Assembly (NCBI GenBank): GCA_021789755.1
Contig: JAJYJD010000024.1
Location: 1-22,220, forward strand
Length of the DNA stretch: 22,220 nucleotides
Reading direction: 5' to 3'
Source of the DNA: Bacteroidota bacterium
GTDB lineage: Bacteria; Bacteroidota; Ignavibacteria; Kryptoniales; JAKASW01
This document shows positions 15,570 to 22,220 of the stretch, one piece after another. The position numbers and the translations under genes are program-made. The notes below the pieces were generated by a model that had not been told where the DNA came from, did not search any database, and worked only from the letters and a program-made list of their open reading frames with translations. Position 1 is the stretch's first letter, and each line of letters opens with the position of its first letter.

Positions 15570-16895
15570 ATGGAAGACGAAGAAAATAGAATGAAGGTGT
15601 ATATAGAGACCTATGGTTGTCAGATGAACCTGGCTGACACGGAGATAGTTCTCGGCATCATGAACAAGTCCGGCTATTCGCCGACCCCGACTATAGATGA
15701 TGCGGATGTAATTCTGCTCAACACTTGCAGCGTCCGCGAGCATGCTGAGGAGAAGATCCACCAGAGACTCGGCGTTATCAAGAAACAGATGTCCGATAAG
15801 CCCGACCTCGTCGTCGGAGTTCTCGGGTGCATGGCCGAACGACTCCGTTCAAGTCTGATCGACAGACACAAGGTGGACATAGTGGTTGGCCCTGACGAAT
15901 ATCGAAAACTTCCCGAGCTTCTGGAAGGAGCATTGGCGGGCTCGCAGGGAATCGGCGTGCGTTTGTCGAGGACTGAAACCTACGATGATATTGCTCCATT
16001 CAGGACCGAGGGCGTCTCCGCATGGATATCGGTCATGCGCGGCTGCGACAAGTTCTGTACGTTCTGCATCGTGCCGTTCACCAGAGGACGGGAGCGAAGC
16101 CGCACACTCGCAAGTGTCGTCAGCGAAGTTGAGCAGCTCGTAGTACAGGGCTTCCGCGAAGTGACATTGCTCGGGCAGAATGTAAACTCCTACGGGGACG
16201 GCGGCAACGATTTCGCAGATCTCCTGTCGGCAGTCGCCCGTGTCGATTCACGTCTCCGCGTTCGATTTACGACTTCTCACCCTCAGGATTTGTCGGATAA
16301 GCTCATCGAGACGATTGCGACCTACGATAACCTGTGCAAGTATATACATCTTCCTGTTCAATCCGGTTCGGACCACATTCTTGAGGCAATGAACCGGACG
16401 TATACGAGGGGACACTACCTCGCTCTCGTCGACAGGATCAAGTCGCAGATACCGGGCGTGGCACTTTCGACAGACATTATAGCTGGATTTCCGACAGAGA
16501 CTGAAGAGGACCATAGAGAAACGCTGAGCCTGATGGAAGAGGTCGGGTACGACGGCGCGTATATGTTCAAGTATTCTCCCCGCGAAGGCACGCCCGCTTT
16601 CAGGCTCGGCGACGACGTGCCTGAAGAAGTCAAGACAAGACGTTTGAACGAGATCATATCTCTCCAGCAGAAAATTTCATACGAAGTCAATCAATCGATG
16701 GTCGGAAAGACTTGTGAGGTTATGGTGGACGGCCCCAGCAGGAAATCGGACCTTCAGCTCAGCGGAAGGACTGATACCAACAAGACGGTAGTCTTTCCGA
16801 CGGGGACGTTAAAGCAGGGAGACGTGGTGAGAGTGAATATCAACAGGGTCTCGTCCGCGACTCTCTTTGGCGATCCTGTCTACAAGCTTGATTGA
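15570..16895 (+). CDS. miaB: tRNA-2-methylthio-N6-dimethylallyladenosine synthase
   Basis: A methylthiotransferase of about 441 residues that adds the 2-methylthio group to i6A37 of tRNAs reading UNN codons, using two [4Fe-4S] clusters and S-adenosylmethionine. Seen: N-terminal UPF0004 domain with cluster ligands Cys17 (YGCQMN), Cys53 (NTCSVREHAEEK) and Cys87 (LGCMAE); radical-SAM motif CDKFCTFC (Cys159, Cys163, Cys166); the motif FTTSHPQ; HLPVQSGSD; and a C-terminal TRAM domain (about 375-441). Start choice is uncertain: TTG 15561, ATG 15570 and ATG 15591 are in frame. None has a strong Shine-Dalgarno, and the family core begins at the third (MKVYIETYGCQMN). It heads the second compact plus-strand cluster; the next gene follows after one base. 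Confidence 0.95.
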   Translation: MEDEENRMKVYIETYGCQMNLADTEIVLGIMNKSGYSPTPTIDDADVILLNTCSVREHAEEKIHQRLGVIKKQMSDKPDLVVGVLGCMAERLRSSLIDRHKVDIVVGPDEYRKLPELLEGALAGSQGIGVRLSRTETYDDIAPFRTEGVSAWISVMRGCDKFCTFCIVPFTRGRERSRTLASVVSEVEQLVVQGFREVTLLGQNVNSYGDGGNDFADLLSAVARVDSRLRVRFTTSHPQDLSDKLIETIATYDNLCKYIHLPVQSGSDHILEAMNRTYTRGHYLALVDRIKSQIPGVALSTDIIAGFPTETEEDHRETLSLMEEVGYDGAYMFKYSPREGTPAFRLGDDVPEEVKTRRLNEIISLQQKISYEVNQSMVGKTCEVMVDGPSRKSDLQLSGRTDTNKTVVFPTGTLKQGDVVRVNINRVSSATLFGDPVYKLD

Positions 16896-16896
16896 A

Positions 16897-17661
16897 ATGA
16901 ACCAGCTCGGCAAGTGCATATTCTGCTTTCTTGTGCTTACGTTTTTGGTTGCTCCTCAGCATGTCTTCGCGCAGAGGTTCACCGCGAGCGGTCCGTCGGG
17001 TCAGATTCAGAAAGCGGATACTCTCGGTAACGACAATGGCCGGCGGGCATACGATGCGTTGAAGTCCGGTAAACTGGACGACGCGCGCGATTATCTCGAC
17101 GACGCTGACCCGCAGGATCCATACGCGGTGTTCGTTCGAGCCGCATTGACACAGGATGCGACAACAGCGGCAGGCATGTATAAGGAAATTGTGGCGGAGA
17201 ACGAAGGTGAGCCTATCGCCAGGGAGGCATTGTTGCAGCTCTACAGATTTCATTACGCTGCAGGAGATTACAATTCGGCACACCGCGATTATGTCGAGTT
17301 GAAAAAGTTTGCGCTGCCGCCGCAAGTATCCGACCCGCTCGGTTTCAAAGATTCGCTGCAGGCTGTACCGGCCTCCCCGCTTCCACAGCCGTCGGATGTT
17401 TCGCCGGCGACAGAGCAACCGGTAACCCGGCCGACGTTGTACAGGGTTCAACTCGGTGTGTTTACCACGCCTGAAAATGCGCGAAACTTTGTGCAAAGCC
17501 TGAAAATGTACGGCGTTACCGGTGCTCTTTTCACGAAGAATGATGCCGGAAGGACTCTTTACGGCGTGAGCGCGGGAACTTTCTCGAGCAGGGACGCCGC
17601 CGAGGATATGGCCGCGAGCCTCAAGAAACGGTCCATCGATTGCATTGTGGTGGAGAAATGA
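16897..17661 (+). CDS. Exported SPOR-domain protein
   Basis: A 254-residue protein with a signal peptide (about 1-26, ending VFAQ). A helical, TPR-like middle follows (about 40-140: repeated short helices such as AYDALKSGKLDDARDYLDDA), then a Pro/Ser-rich linker (about 150-177) and a C-terminal SPOR domain (178-254) with YRVQLGVFTTPENARNFVQSL and YGVSAGTFSSRDAAEDMAASL. SPOR domains bind peptidoglycan stripped of stem peptides, often at division sites, so a cell-wall role in the periplasm is likely. The frame extends back to a TTG at 16867 inside miaB, but the ATG at 16897, one base after the miaB stop, starts directly with the signal peptide, so I chose it. No strong ribosome-binding site is visible, consistent with coupled translation. 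Confidence 0.85.
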   Translation: MNQLGKCIFCFLVLTFLVAPQHVFAQRFTASGPSGQIQKADTLGNDNGRRAYDALKSGKLDDARDYLDDADPQDPYAVFVRAALTQDATTAAGMYKEIVAENEGEPIAREALLQLYRFHYAAGDYNSAHRDYVELKKFALPPQVSDPLGFKDSLQAVPASPLPQPSDVSPATEQPVTRPTLYRVQLGVFTTPENARNFVQSLKMYGVTGALFTKNDAGRTLYGVSAGTFSSRDAAEDMAASLKKRSIDCIVVEK

Positions 17662-18416
17662 AAATCACCGTTTTGGGTTCGGGTTCTGCATTTTCCAGCC
17701 CCCGCCGTTTCAACAGCTGCTACTTTGTGGAATCGGGGAGCCGCAAGTTCCTGCTCGACTGCGGCTCGGACGCCATGCGGGCGATGCAGAAAGCCGCAAT
17801 TGACTTCTTTTCTGTGGACTCGATCTTCATTACGCATATGCACGCGGATCACTCCGCCGGACTCCCGGGAGTACTGACGGCGATGCACGTTATGGGGAGG
17901 AAGGAACCTTTGAAAGTTTATTTGCCGTACACTCAAACTGAATTCGCCGGGCTCTGGCTCGCGAACATGTTCATCTTTGCCGAGAAGTGGTCTTTCGGAT
18001 TCTCACTGATCCCGCTGAAATCCGGCAAGTTAAATCTGGGAGATGGCGCCGAACTTCAATTTATCGAGACGAAGCACCTTGAAAAATATTCGGAGCAGGC
18101 GGAAAGACTCGGTATAGTTGCGGTGAGTTTTGCCGTGATAGTCCGGGAAGGCGGGAAGAGATTCTATTTCAGCAGCGACCTGTCGTCGTTGAAGGAAGCA
18201 GCGCAGCACATTGCGGGCGGAGTGTCTTTCCTCGAAGCTACTCATCCGCCTCTCGAAGAGGTCGCGGCTGTCTCCGGAAACAATGAAGCGGGCATTTATT
18301 TTACTCATATCCCGATGGAACTCGAGGATGGCGGGGAATGGAGAGAGAAACTCGACGGGAAATTCGGCATCAAAAGATTGAACTCGGTATATGACGGTCA
18401 AGTAATTGTCTTATAA
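17658..18416 (+). CDS. MBL-fold metallo-hydrolase (RNase Z/ElaC-like)
   Basis: A 252-residue metallo-beta-lactamase-fold protein, predicted cytoplasmic. Seen: N-terminal MKITVLGSGSAFSSP, the acidic turn LLDCGSD, the metal-binding motif THMHADHSAG (His60, His62, Asp64, His65), a bridging-Asp candidate in FYFSSDLSS, and a late His in YFTHIP. The order resembles the RNase Z/beta-CASP-lacking branch, but it is shorter than classical tRNase Z and I do not see its exosite arm, so the substrate is open (nucleic acid phosphodiester or small molecule). The ATG at 17658 overlaps the stop of the SPOR gene (ATGA), with TGGAG just before it. A longer start at 17640 would only add six residues inside the previous gene. 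Confidence 0.85.
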   Translation: MKITVLGSGSAFSSPRRFNSCYFVESGSRKFLLDCGSDAMRAMQKAAIDFFSVDSIFITHMHADHSAGLPGVLTAMHVMGRKEPLKVYLPYTQTEFAGLWLANMFIFAEKWSFGFSLIPLKSGKLNLGDGAELQFIETKHLEKYSEQAERLGIVAVSFAVIVREGGKRFYFSSDLSSLKEAAQHIAGGVSFLEATHPPLEEVAAVSGNNEAGIYFTHIPMELEDGGEWREKLDGKFGIKRLNSVYDGQVIVL

Positions 18417-18428
18417 GAGAATCTGAAT

Positions 18429-19592
18429 ATGACCCTCGAAGAATTTCAGGAAAAGTTCGGTATAATCGGCATATCTCCTGCGATCAAGCAGGTCGTCGCG
18501 ACGGTGATGCAGGTTGCTCCGACTGACGTGACGGTGCTCGTGAACGGCGAGAGTGGAGTCGGCAAAGAAGTGATTGCACGCGCGATACACGGCGCGAGCA
18601 GCCGCTCGGAGAAGCCGCTCGTCGCGGTCAACTGCGGTGCGATCCCCGAAGGTATACTGGAATCGGAACTGTTCGGCCACCAACGGGGCGCCTTCACCGG
18701 AGCCGTCGAGTCGCGGAAAGGATACTTCGAGATAGCCGACGGCGGAACGCTGTTCCTAGACGAGATCGGCGATATGCCGGTCCCAACCCAGGTGAAGCTG
18801 CTGAGGGTTATCGAGACGGGCGAGTTTATGCGCGTCGGGTCATCCTCGACTCAGAGTTCGGACGTGAGGGTTGTGGCGGCGTCGAACAAGTCTCTGGAAG
18901 AGCAGGTGGCGAGGGGATATTTCCGTCAGGATCTGTATTTCAGATTGCGGTCTGTCAACCTGTATATTCCGCCGCTCAGGGAACGCCGCGAGGACATACC
19001 GCTCTTCATTGAGAAGTTTGCCGGGGAATTCGCCGAACGCAACAAGATAAATTTCCCGGGCTTTACCCGCGATGCGGTGGAGGTGCTGACAGGTCTCGAC
19101 TGGCCCGGAAATGTTCGTGAGCTGAAGAATCTCGTCGAGAGTATCATTGTGCTCGAGCGAGGCAGCCAGGTGAATGCCGACATGCTCGAAAAATATCTGC
19201 CGAAGTCGGAGAGCTATTACGTGGCGGAGCCGGCGAGCAGACTCCTTCCGGTCCGCGTCGACAAGACTCCCGAGGAATCGGAGCGTGAGCTCATCCTCAG
19301 GGCGTTGTGGGAGATCAAGAACGACATCGTGGATCTCAAGGGTCTTCTGGGCGCCGGCATCGCCGGGAGAAAGCTCTCTCTTCCCGTACCGCAGGACCTG
19401 TCGGAAGCCGGTACGGCGGCCGGAGATTCTTCAGACGGGAAAGAGCTCAATCTGGAGGAGATGGAGAAGTACCTCATTAAGGCCGCAATCCGCAAGTTTC
19501 ACGGCAACAAGAGGATTGCCGCGGAGGCGCTCGGCATAAGCATGCGGTCTTTGTATCGCAAGCTTCAGGAATATAAATTAAAGGACATTTGA
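18429..19592 (+). CDS. Stand-alone sigma-54-dependent transcriptional activator (AAA+ plus Fis-type HTH)
   Basis: A 387-residue bacterial enhancer-binding protein lacking an N-terminal receiver or sensor domain. The AAA+ domain begins almost at once: Walker A GESGVGKE (40-47), the sigma-54 contact loop GAFTGA (87-92), Walker B LFLDE (108-112), arginine-finger region YFRQDLYFRLR, and WPGNVRELKNLVE. A spacer of about 90 residues with Pro/Glu-rich character leads to a C-terminal Fis-like HTH (about 345-385, GNKRIAAEALGISMRSLYRKL). Such proteins hydrolyse ATP to open sigma-54 promoters. With no receiver it may be constitutive or controlled by another protein, as PspF is. The position between miaB and lptE is, as I recall, common in Bacteroidota. 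I saw no clear GG-N10-GC promoter element in the window's gaps. Confidence 0.93.
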   Translation: MTLEEFQEKFGIIGISPAIKQVVATVMQVAPTDVTVLVNGESGVGKEVIARAIHGASSRSEKPLVAVNCGAIPEGILESELFGHQRGAFTGAVESRKGYFEIADGGTLFLDEIGDMPVPTQVKLLRVIETGEFMRVGSSSTQSSDVRVVAASNKSLEEQVARGYFRQDLYFRLRSVNLYIPPLRERREDIPLFIEKFAGEFAERNKINFPGFTRDAVEVLTGLDWPGNVRELKNLVESIIVLERGSQVNADMLEKYLPKSESYYVAEPASRLLPVRVDKTPEESERELILRALWEIKNDIVDLKGLLGAGIAGRKLSLPVPQDLSEAGTAAGDSSDGKELNLEEMEKYLIKAAIRKFHGNKRIAAEALGISMRSLYRKLQEYKLKDI

Positions 19593-20083
19593 TGAGATAC
19601 TGCGCGTTTTTGGCGCTCCTGCTGGCTTTCGGCGGTTGCACTTACTCTTTCCGGGGAGCTTCGCTCCCACCCGGCGTGCATACCGTTGCAGTTCAGGTTT
19701 TCGACGATAAGAGCGGCTTCGGCGACCCCAATCTCAGGATCAACCTGACAAACATGCTGACGCAGCAACTTATTTCGGACAATACTCTTCAGGTTACTAG
19801 CATGTCGGCTGCCGACGCTGCCGTCATCGGGACGATTAACAGTGTGAACACCCAGCCTACTGCGGTCCAGGGAAACGAGCAGGTCGGCAAGTGGCAGATT
19901 ACCGTAAACGTCTCAGTCAGGTTTGAGAACTTGAAAACTCAGAAGAATATATGGACGAAAGATTTCTCCGATTGGGGTGAGTATAATCCGAGCGCGGGTC
20001 CATCGAACAGAGACGCCGGTCTTAGCCAGGCAGAAGACAAACTAAGTCAAGATATTTTACTGGCATTGGTAACGAATTGGTAA
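19592..20083 (+). CDS. lptE: LptE-type outer-membrane lipoprotein
   Basis: A 163-residue lipoprotein. The signal sequence ends in a lipobox-like FGGC with the lipidated Cys at residue 16, followed by TYSFRGASLPPGVHTVAV. That start, then FDDKSGFGDPNLRINLTNMLT and a beta strand set (WQITVNVSVRFENLKTQKNIWTKDFSDWGEY), fits the Bacteroidota LptE family. LptE plugs the LptD barrel and helps pass lipopolysaccharide to the cell surface; an LptD is encoded at 3032-5659. The ATG at 19592 overlaps the stop of the sigma-54 activator by one base (TGATG) and has AAGGAC upstream; the TTG at 19589 is less likely. Assignment rests on lipobox, fold pattern and gene order. Confidence 0.8.
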   Translation: MRYCAFLALLLAFGGCTYSFRGASLPPGVHTVAVQVFDDKSGFGDPNLRINLTNMLTQQLISDNTLQVTSMSAADAAVIGTINSVNTQPTAVQGNEQVGKWQITVNVSVRFENLKTQKNIWTKDFSDWGEYNPSAGPSNRDAGLSQAEDKLSQDILLALVTNW

Positions 20084-20122
20084 CAGTGGTCCGGAAGAAA
20101 TTCCGGAGAGGAGAATTTGAGA

Positions 20123-21643
20123 ATGTCGCCCCGTGTTGAAGATGCACTTTTGACTCTTTACATAATCGCTTTAAGTTTTCCGTTCATTTTCGGATCGAAC
20201 GGTTTTTTGATGATTTATTATTACTTCCGGTATAGGAACCGCCAGGTCGCGCAGAAGGGCGAGTTGAAGGAGCTTCCTCCCGTCACGATACAACTTCCCA
20301 TTTACAACGAGCTCTATGTCGTGAACAGGGCGATCGACGCGATTTGCTCGCTCGATTATCCGAAGGAGAAGCTCGAGATTCAGGTGCTCGACGACTCGAC
20401 CGATGAGACGACGTCGATCATACGGCAGAAGGTTGCAGAGAAGTCTGGTCAGGGCTTCGACATAAAACACATTCGCAGGGGAAACCGGCAGGGGTTCAAG
20501 GCGGGCGCCTTGAAATTCGGGCTCGCACAGGCTCGAGGTGAGTACATCGCCATATTCGACGCCGATTTCATGCCGCGAACGGATTTCCTGATGAGGACGC
20601 TTCCATATTTTGCAGACCCGAAGACCGGTCTCGTCCAGACACGATGGGAGCATATCAACAGTGATTACTCGCTCCTGACACGGGCGCAGGCGATAGCCCT
20701 TGACGGGCATTTCGTGATCGAGCAGCAGATAAGAAACAAAGCGGGCTTCTTCATCAACTTCAACGGGACGGCCGGGATCTGGCGCCGGAGATGCATAGAG
20801 GAATCAGGCAACTGGGAGGCCGACACACTCGCCGAAGATCTCGATTTGAGTTACCGGGCCCAGCTCCTCGGGTGGCATTTTGTGTTCATGAAAGAATACA
20901 CCTCGCCGGCGGAATTGCCGGCTGATGTAAACGGCCTTCGCTCCCAGCAGTTCAGATGGACAAAGGGTGCAATAGAAGCTTCAAAGAAACTTCTGCCGAG
21001 AGTGTGGAAATCGAAGCTTCCTCTCCGTGTCAAGCTGCATTCGACGGTTCACCTCAGTGCCAGTCTCGTTTACCCGTTTGTCCTCATGATCGCGATACTT
21101 CAAGTCCCGGCCGTGTTCATCAAGCACACCGGTGAATACGACGCCACCTTCATGTTGATGGGAGGTTTCATATTCGCGTTCTTCGGCTCTTTCGTGTTTT
21201 ATCTCTACAGCCAGAAGGATGTGTACCGGGACTGGCGCCGGCGCATCTACCTGTTCCCGGTGTTCATGGCAGGCAGCATGGGCCTCTCGGTGAACAACAC
21301 GAAGGCGGTGATAGAAGGTTTGCTCAACAAGAAATCTGAATTCGTGCGTACCCCCAAGTACGGCGTTACGGGCAAGGACGGTTCATGGGCGGACAAGAAA
21401 TACACCCAGAGGAAGCTCAACTGGGTTTCCATCGCCGAATTTGTGCTCGCGCTCTACTGCCTGGCGGGCATCGTTATGTCGATCGCGGATCTCGAAATAG
21501 CCGCCGTCCCTTTCCAGCTGCTGTTCTTCACGGGGTACGGGTCGATCTCGTATCTCACGATCCGCCAGGCCGTGCTCGCCAGGAGATCAGCTGTGAAATT
21601 CGCACCGAAAGCCCAGCCTGTTGCAGAGCAGATTGTCAAATAA
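20123..21643 (+). CDS. Membrane family-2 glycosyltransferase, cellulose synthase/CslA-like
   Basis: A 506-residue processive-type glycosyltransferase. It has one N-terminal transmembrane segment (about 8-35), a cytoplasmic GT-A domain with the D,D,D,QxxRW signature (LDDSTDE at 89-95, FDADF at 145-149, TLAEDLDLSYRAQLLGW around 235-251, QQFRW at 275-279), and four or so C-terminal transmembrane segments between about 310 and 485. This layout is shared by glucomannan/cellulose synthase-like enzymes that polymerise beta-linked sugars and extrude them. The donor sugar and product are unknown; ceramide-type or other GT2 membrane enzymes are alternatives. AGGAG precedes the ATG at 20123 by 9 nt and the TTG at 20117 by only 3, so I took the ATG. 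It lies 39 bp after lptE. Confidence 0.87.
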   Translation: MSPRVEDALLTLYIIALSFPFIFGSNGFLMIYYYFRYRNRQVAQKGELKELPPVTIQLPIYNELYVVNRAIDAICSLDYPKEKLEIQVLDDSTDETTSIIRQKVAEKSGQGFDIKHIRRGNRQGFKAGALKFGLAQARGEYIAIFDADFMPRTDFLMRTLPYFADPKTGLVQTRWEHINSDYSLLTRAQAIALDGHFVIEQQIRNKAGFFINFNGTAGIWRRRCIEESGNWEADTLAEDLDLSYRAQLLGWHFVFMKEYTSPAELPADVNGLRSQQFRWTKGAIEASKKLLPRVWKSKLPLRVKLHSTVHLSASLVYPFVLMIAILQVPAVFIKHTGEYDATFMLMGGFIFAFFGSFVFYLYSQKDVYRDWRRRIYLFPVFMAGSMGLSVNNTKAVIEGLLNKKSEFVRTPKYGVTGKDGSWADKKYTQRKLNWVSIAEFVLALYCLAGIVMSIADLEIAAVPFQLLFFTGYGSISYLTIRQAVLARRSAVKFAPKAQPVAEQIVK

Positions 21644-21730
21644 CTCCGGTCCGGCAGTGACCCGATTCGCGGGCGAACTATTCCCCATCCTGACGTGGAG
21701 GATTAGAATTATCCGCACTTCGCAGTGACG

Positions 21731-22220
21731 ATGAATTTTCAATATGGCGGTAAGGACATCGCCCTTCTTCAATACCTCGAAGAAAGGATCCGGAAAGATC
21801 CGGCATCCTCGTTCTTTGCGATGCTTTCATATTTTTACCTGGAGAACGACAAAATCGCGGAGGCTTTGTCGGTCGCGCAGCGCGGGGTCATCGTCCACCC
21901 GAACTATTCAACCGGTCACGCCGTGCTTGCGATGGCAATGATGCGGGCGGGATTTTACAGGGACGCCAGAAAAGAGCTCCTCAAGTCGGAGGAACTTCAT
22001 CCCGGTTCAAAGATGATAGAATCGCTGAAGGCCGAAGTGGATCGGCGTGAGCAGGCGGACGACATCGGGCGCAAGATCGCCGAGCAATATCGCCGGACAG
22101 CGGGTGCCGACATCATGAAGACTGTCGAGGAGACGCTCAAGTCCAATCCGATCAAGTCCCCGGACGAGGATCTCCTTATACCCGGCGTCGAGTCGATAGT
22201 CGGCGAGGAATTTTCCGGAT
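21731..22220 (+). CDS. TPR-repeat protein, N-terminal part (3' end outside window)
   Basis: An open frame from ATG 21731 to the window end (163 codons, no stop), beginning MNFQYGGKDIALLQYLEERI. Helical repeats of TPR type are visible: PASSFFAMLSYFYLENDKIA, then ALSVAQRGVIVHPNYSTGHA, then MMRAGFYRDARKELLKSEEL followed by HPGSKMI. The tail becomes charged and less regular. TPR proteins are scaffolds, so no specific function can be given. No signal peptide is seen. The nearest Shine-Dalgarno (GGAGG at 21697-21701) is too far from the ATG. An in-frame GTG lies at 21725; a stop at 21704-21706 bounds the frame. It lies 87 bp after the glycosyltransferase, in the same direction. Confidence 0.8.
   Translation, partial: MNFQYGGKDIALLQYLEERIRKDPASSFFAMLSYFYLENDKIAEALSVAQRGVIVHPNYSTGHAVLAMAMMRAGFYRDARKELLKSEELHPGSKMIESLKAEVDRREQADDIGRKIAEQYRRTAGADIMKTVEETLKSNPIKSPDEDLLIPGVESIVGEEFSG

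Noticed and set aside
15276..15761. Minus-strand open frame of 161 codons covering the miaB start
   Set aside because: It runs antisense into the conserved miaB N-terminus and crosses the XRE remnant in a different frame for most of its length; the sequence has no family features.
1..22220. tRNA, rRNA, CRISPR arrays, insertion sequences
   Set aside because: Looked for T-loop motifs, rRNA landmarks, regularly spaced repeats and transposase motifs on both strands by eye and found none that hold up.

Overview
The window looks like chromosome from a member of the Bacteroidota/FCB group, most likely Ignavibacteria-like. The clearest sign is the C-terminus of the large secreted protein at 11604-14996, which carries a type IX secretion (Por) sorting domain with the NYPNPFNPTTTI motif. 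A Bacteroidota-style LptD, an LptE-type lipoprotein, and a miaB / sigma-54 activator / lptE gene order agree with this. Several genes have good Shine-Dalgarno sequences (for example AAAGGAGGTGA), whereas many Bacteroidetes lack them. The assignment comes from recognising families by eye, not from a database search.

Layout. (1) 1-2450, plus strand: the C-terminal part of an Eis-like GNAT acetyltransferase cut by the window edge, a secreted thioredoxin-like protein, and a multi-pass membrane acyltransferase. (2) 2491-9357, minus strand: a compact six-gene cluster read in the order ddl, ftsB-like, rarA, ROK glucokinase, lptD, short ArgA-like GNAT. The genes overlap or lie less than 50 bp apart. 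(3) 9358-15569: an accessory islet, looser and more AT-rich by eye. It holds a hairpin-rich GC-rich element, a broken open frame with a G8 tract, a truncated paralogue remnant, an intact beta-propeller-like surface lipoprotein, a 1130-residue T9SS-exported trypsin-fold protease, a terminator-like hairpin, and a decayed XRE-type regulator on the minus strand. (4) 15570-22220, plus strand: a second compact cluster of miaB, SPOR protein, MBL hydrolase, sigma-54 activator, lptE, a membrane GT2 glycosyltransferase, and a TPR protein cut by the window end.

How the genes fit together. The two core clusters are rich in envelope biogenesis: Ddl makes D-Ala-D-Ala for peptidoglycan, the FtsB-like protein and perhaps the SPOR protein act at division or in the cell wall, LptD and LptE form the outer-membrane LPS translocon, and the GT2 enzyme makes or extends a polysaccharide. 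The islet between them encodes exported and surface proteins and shows duplication, a near-identical 119-bp direct repeat and gene decay. I saw no tRNA, rRNA, CRISPR array or intact transposase. I did not find a convincing new defence or mobile system. The least explained pieces are the multi-hairpin element at 9611-9766 and the repeat-bearing propeller locus.
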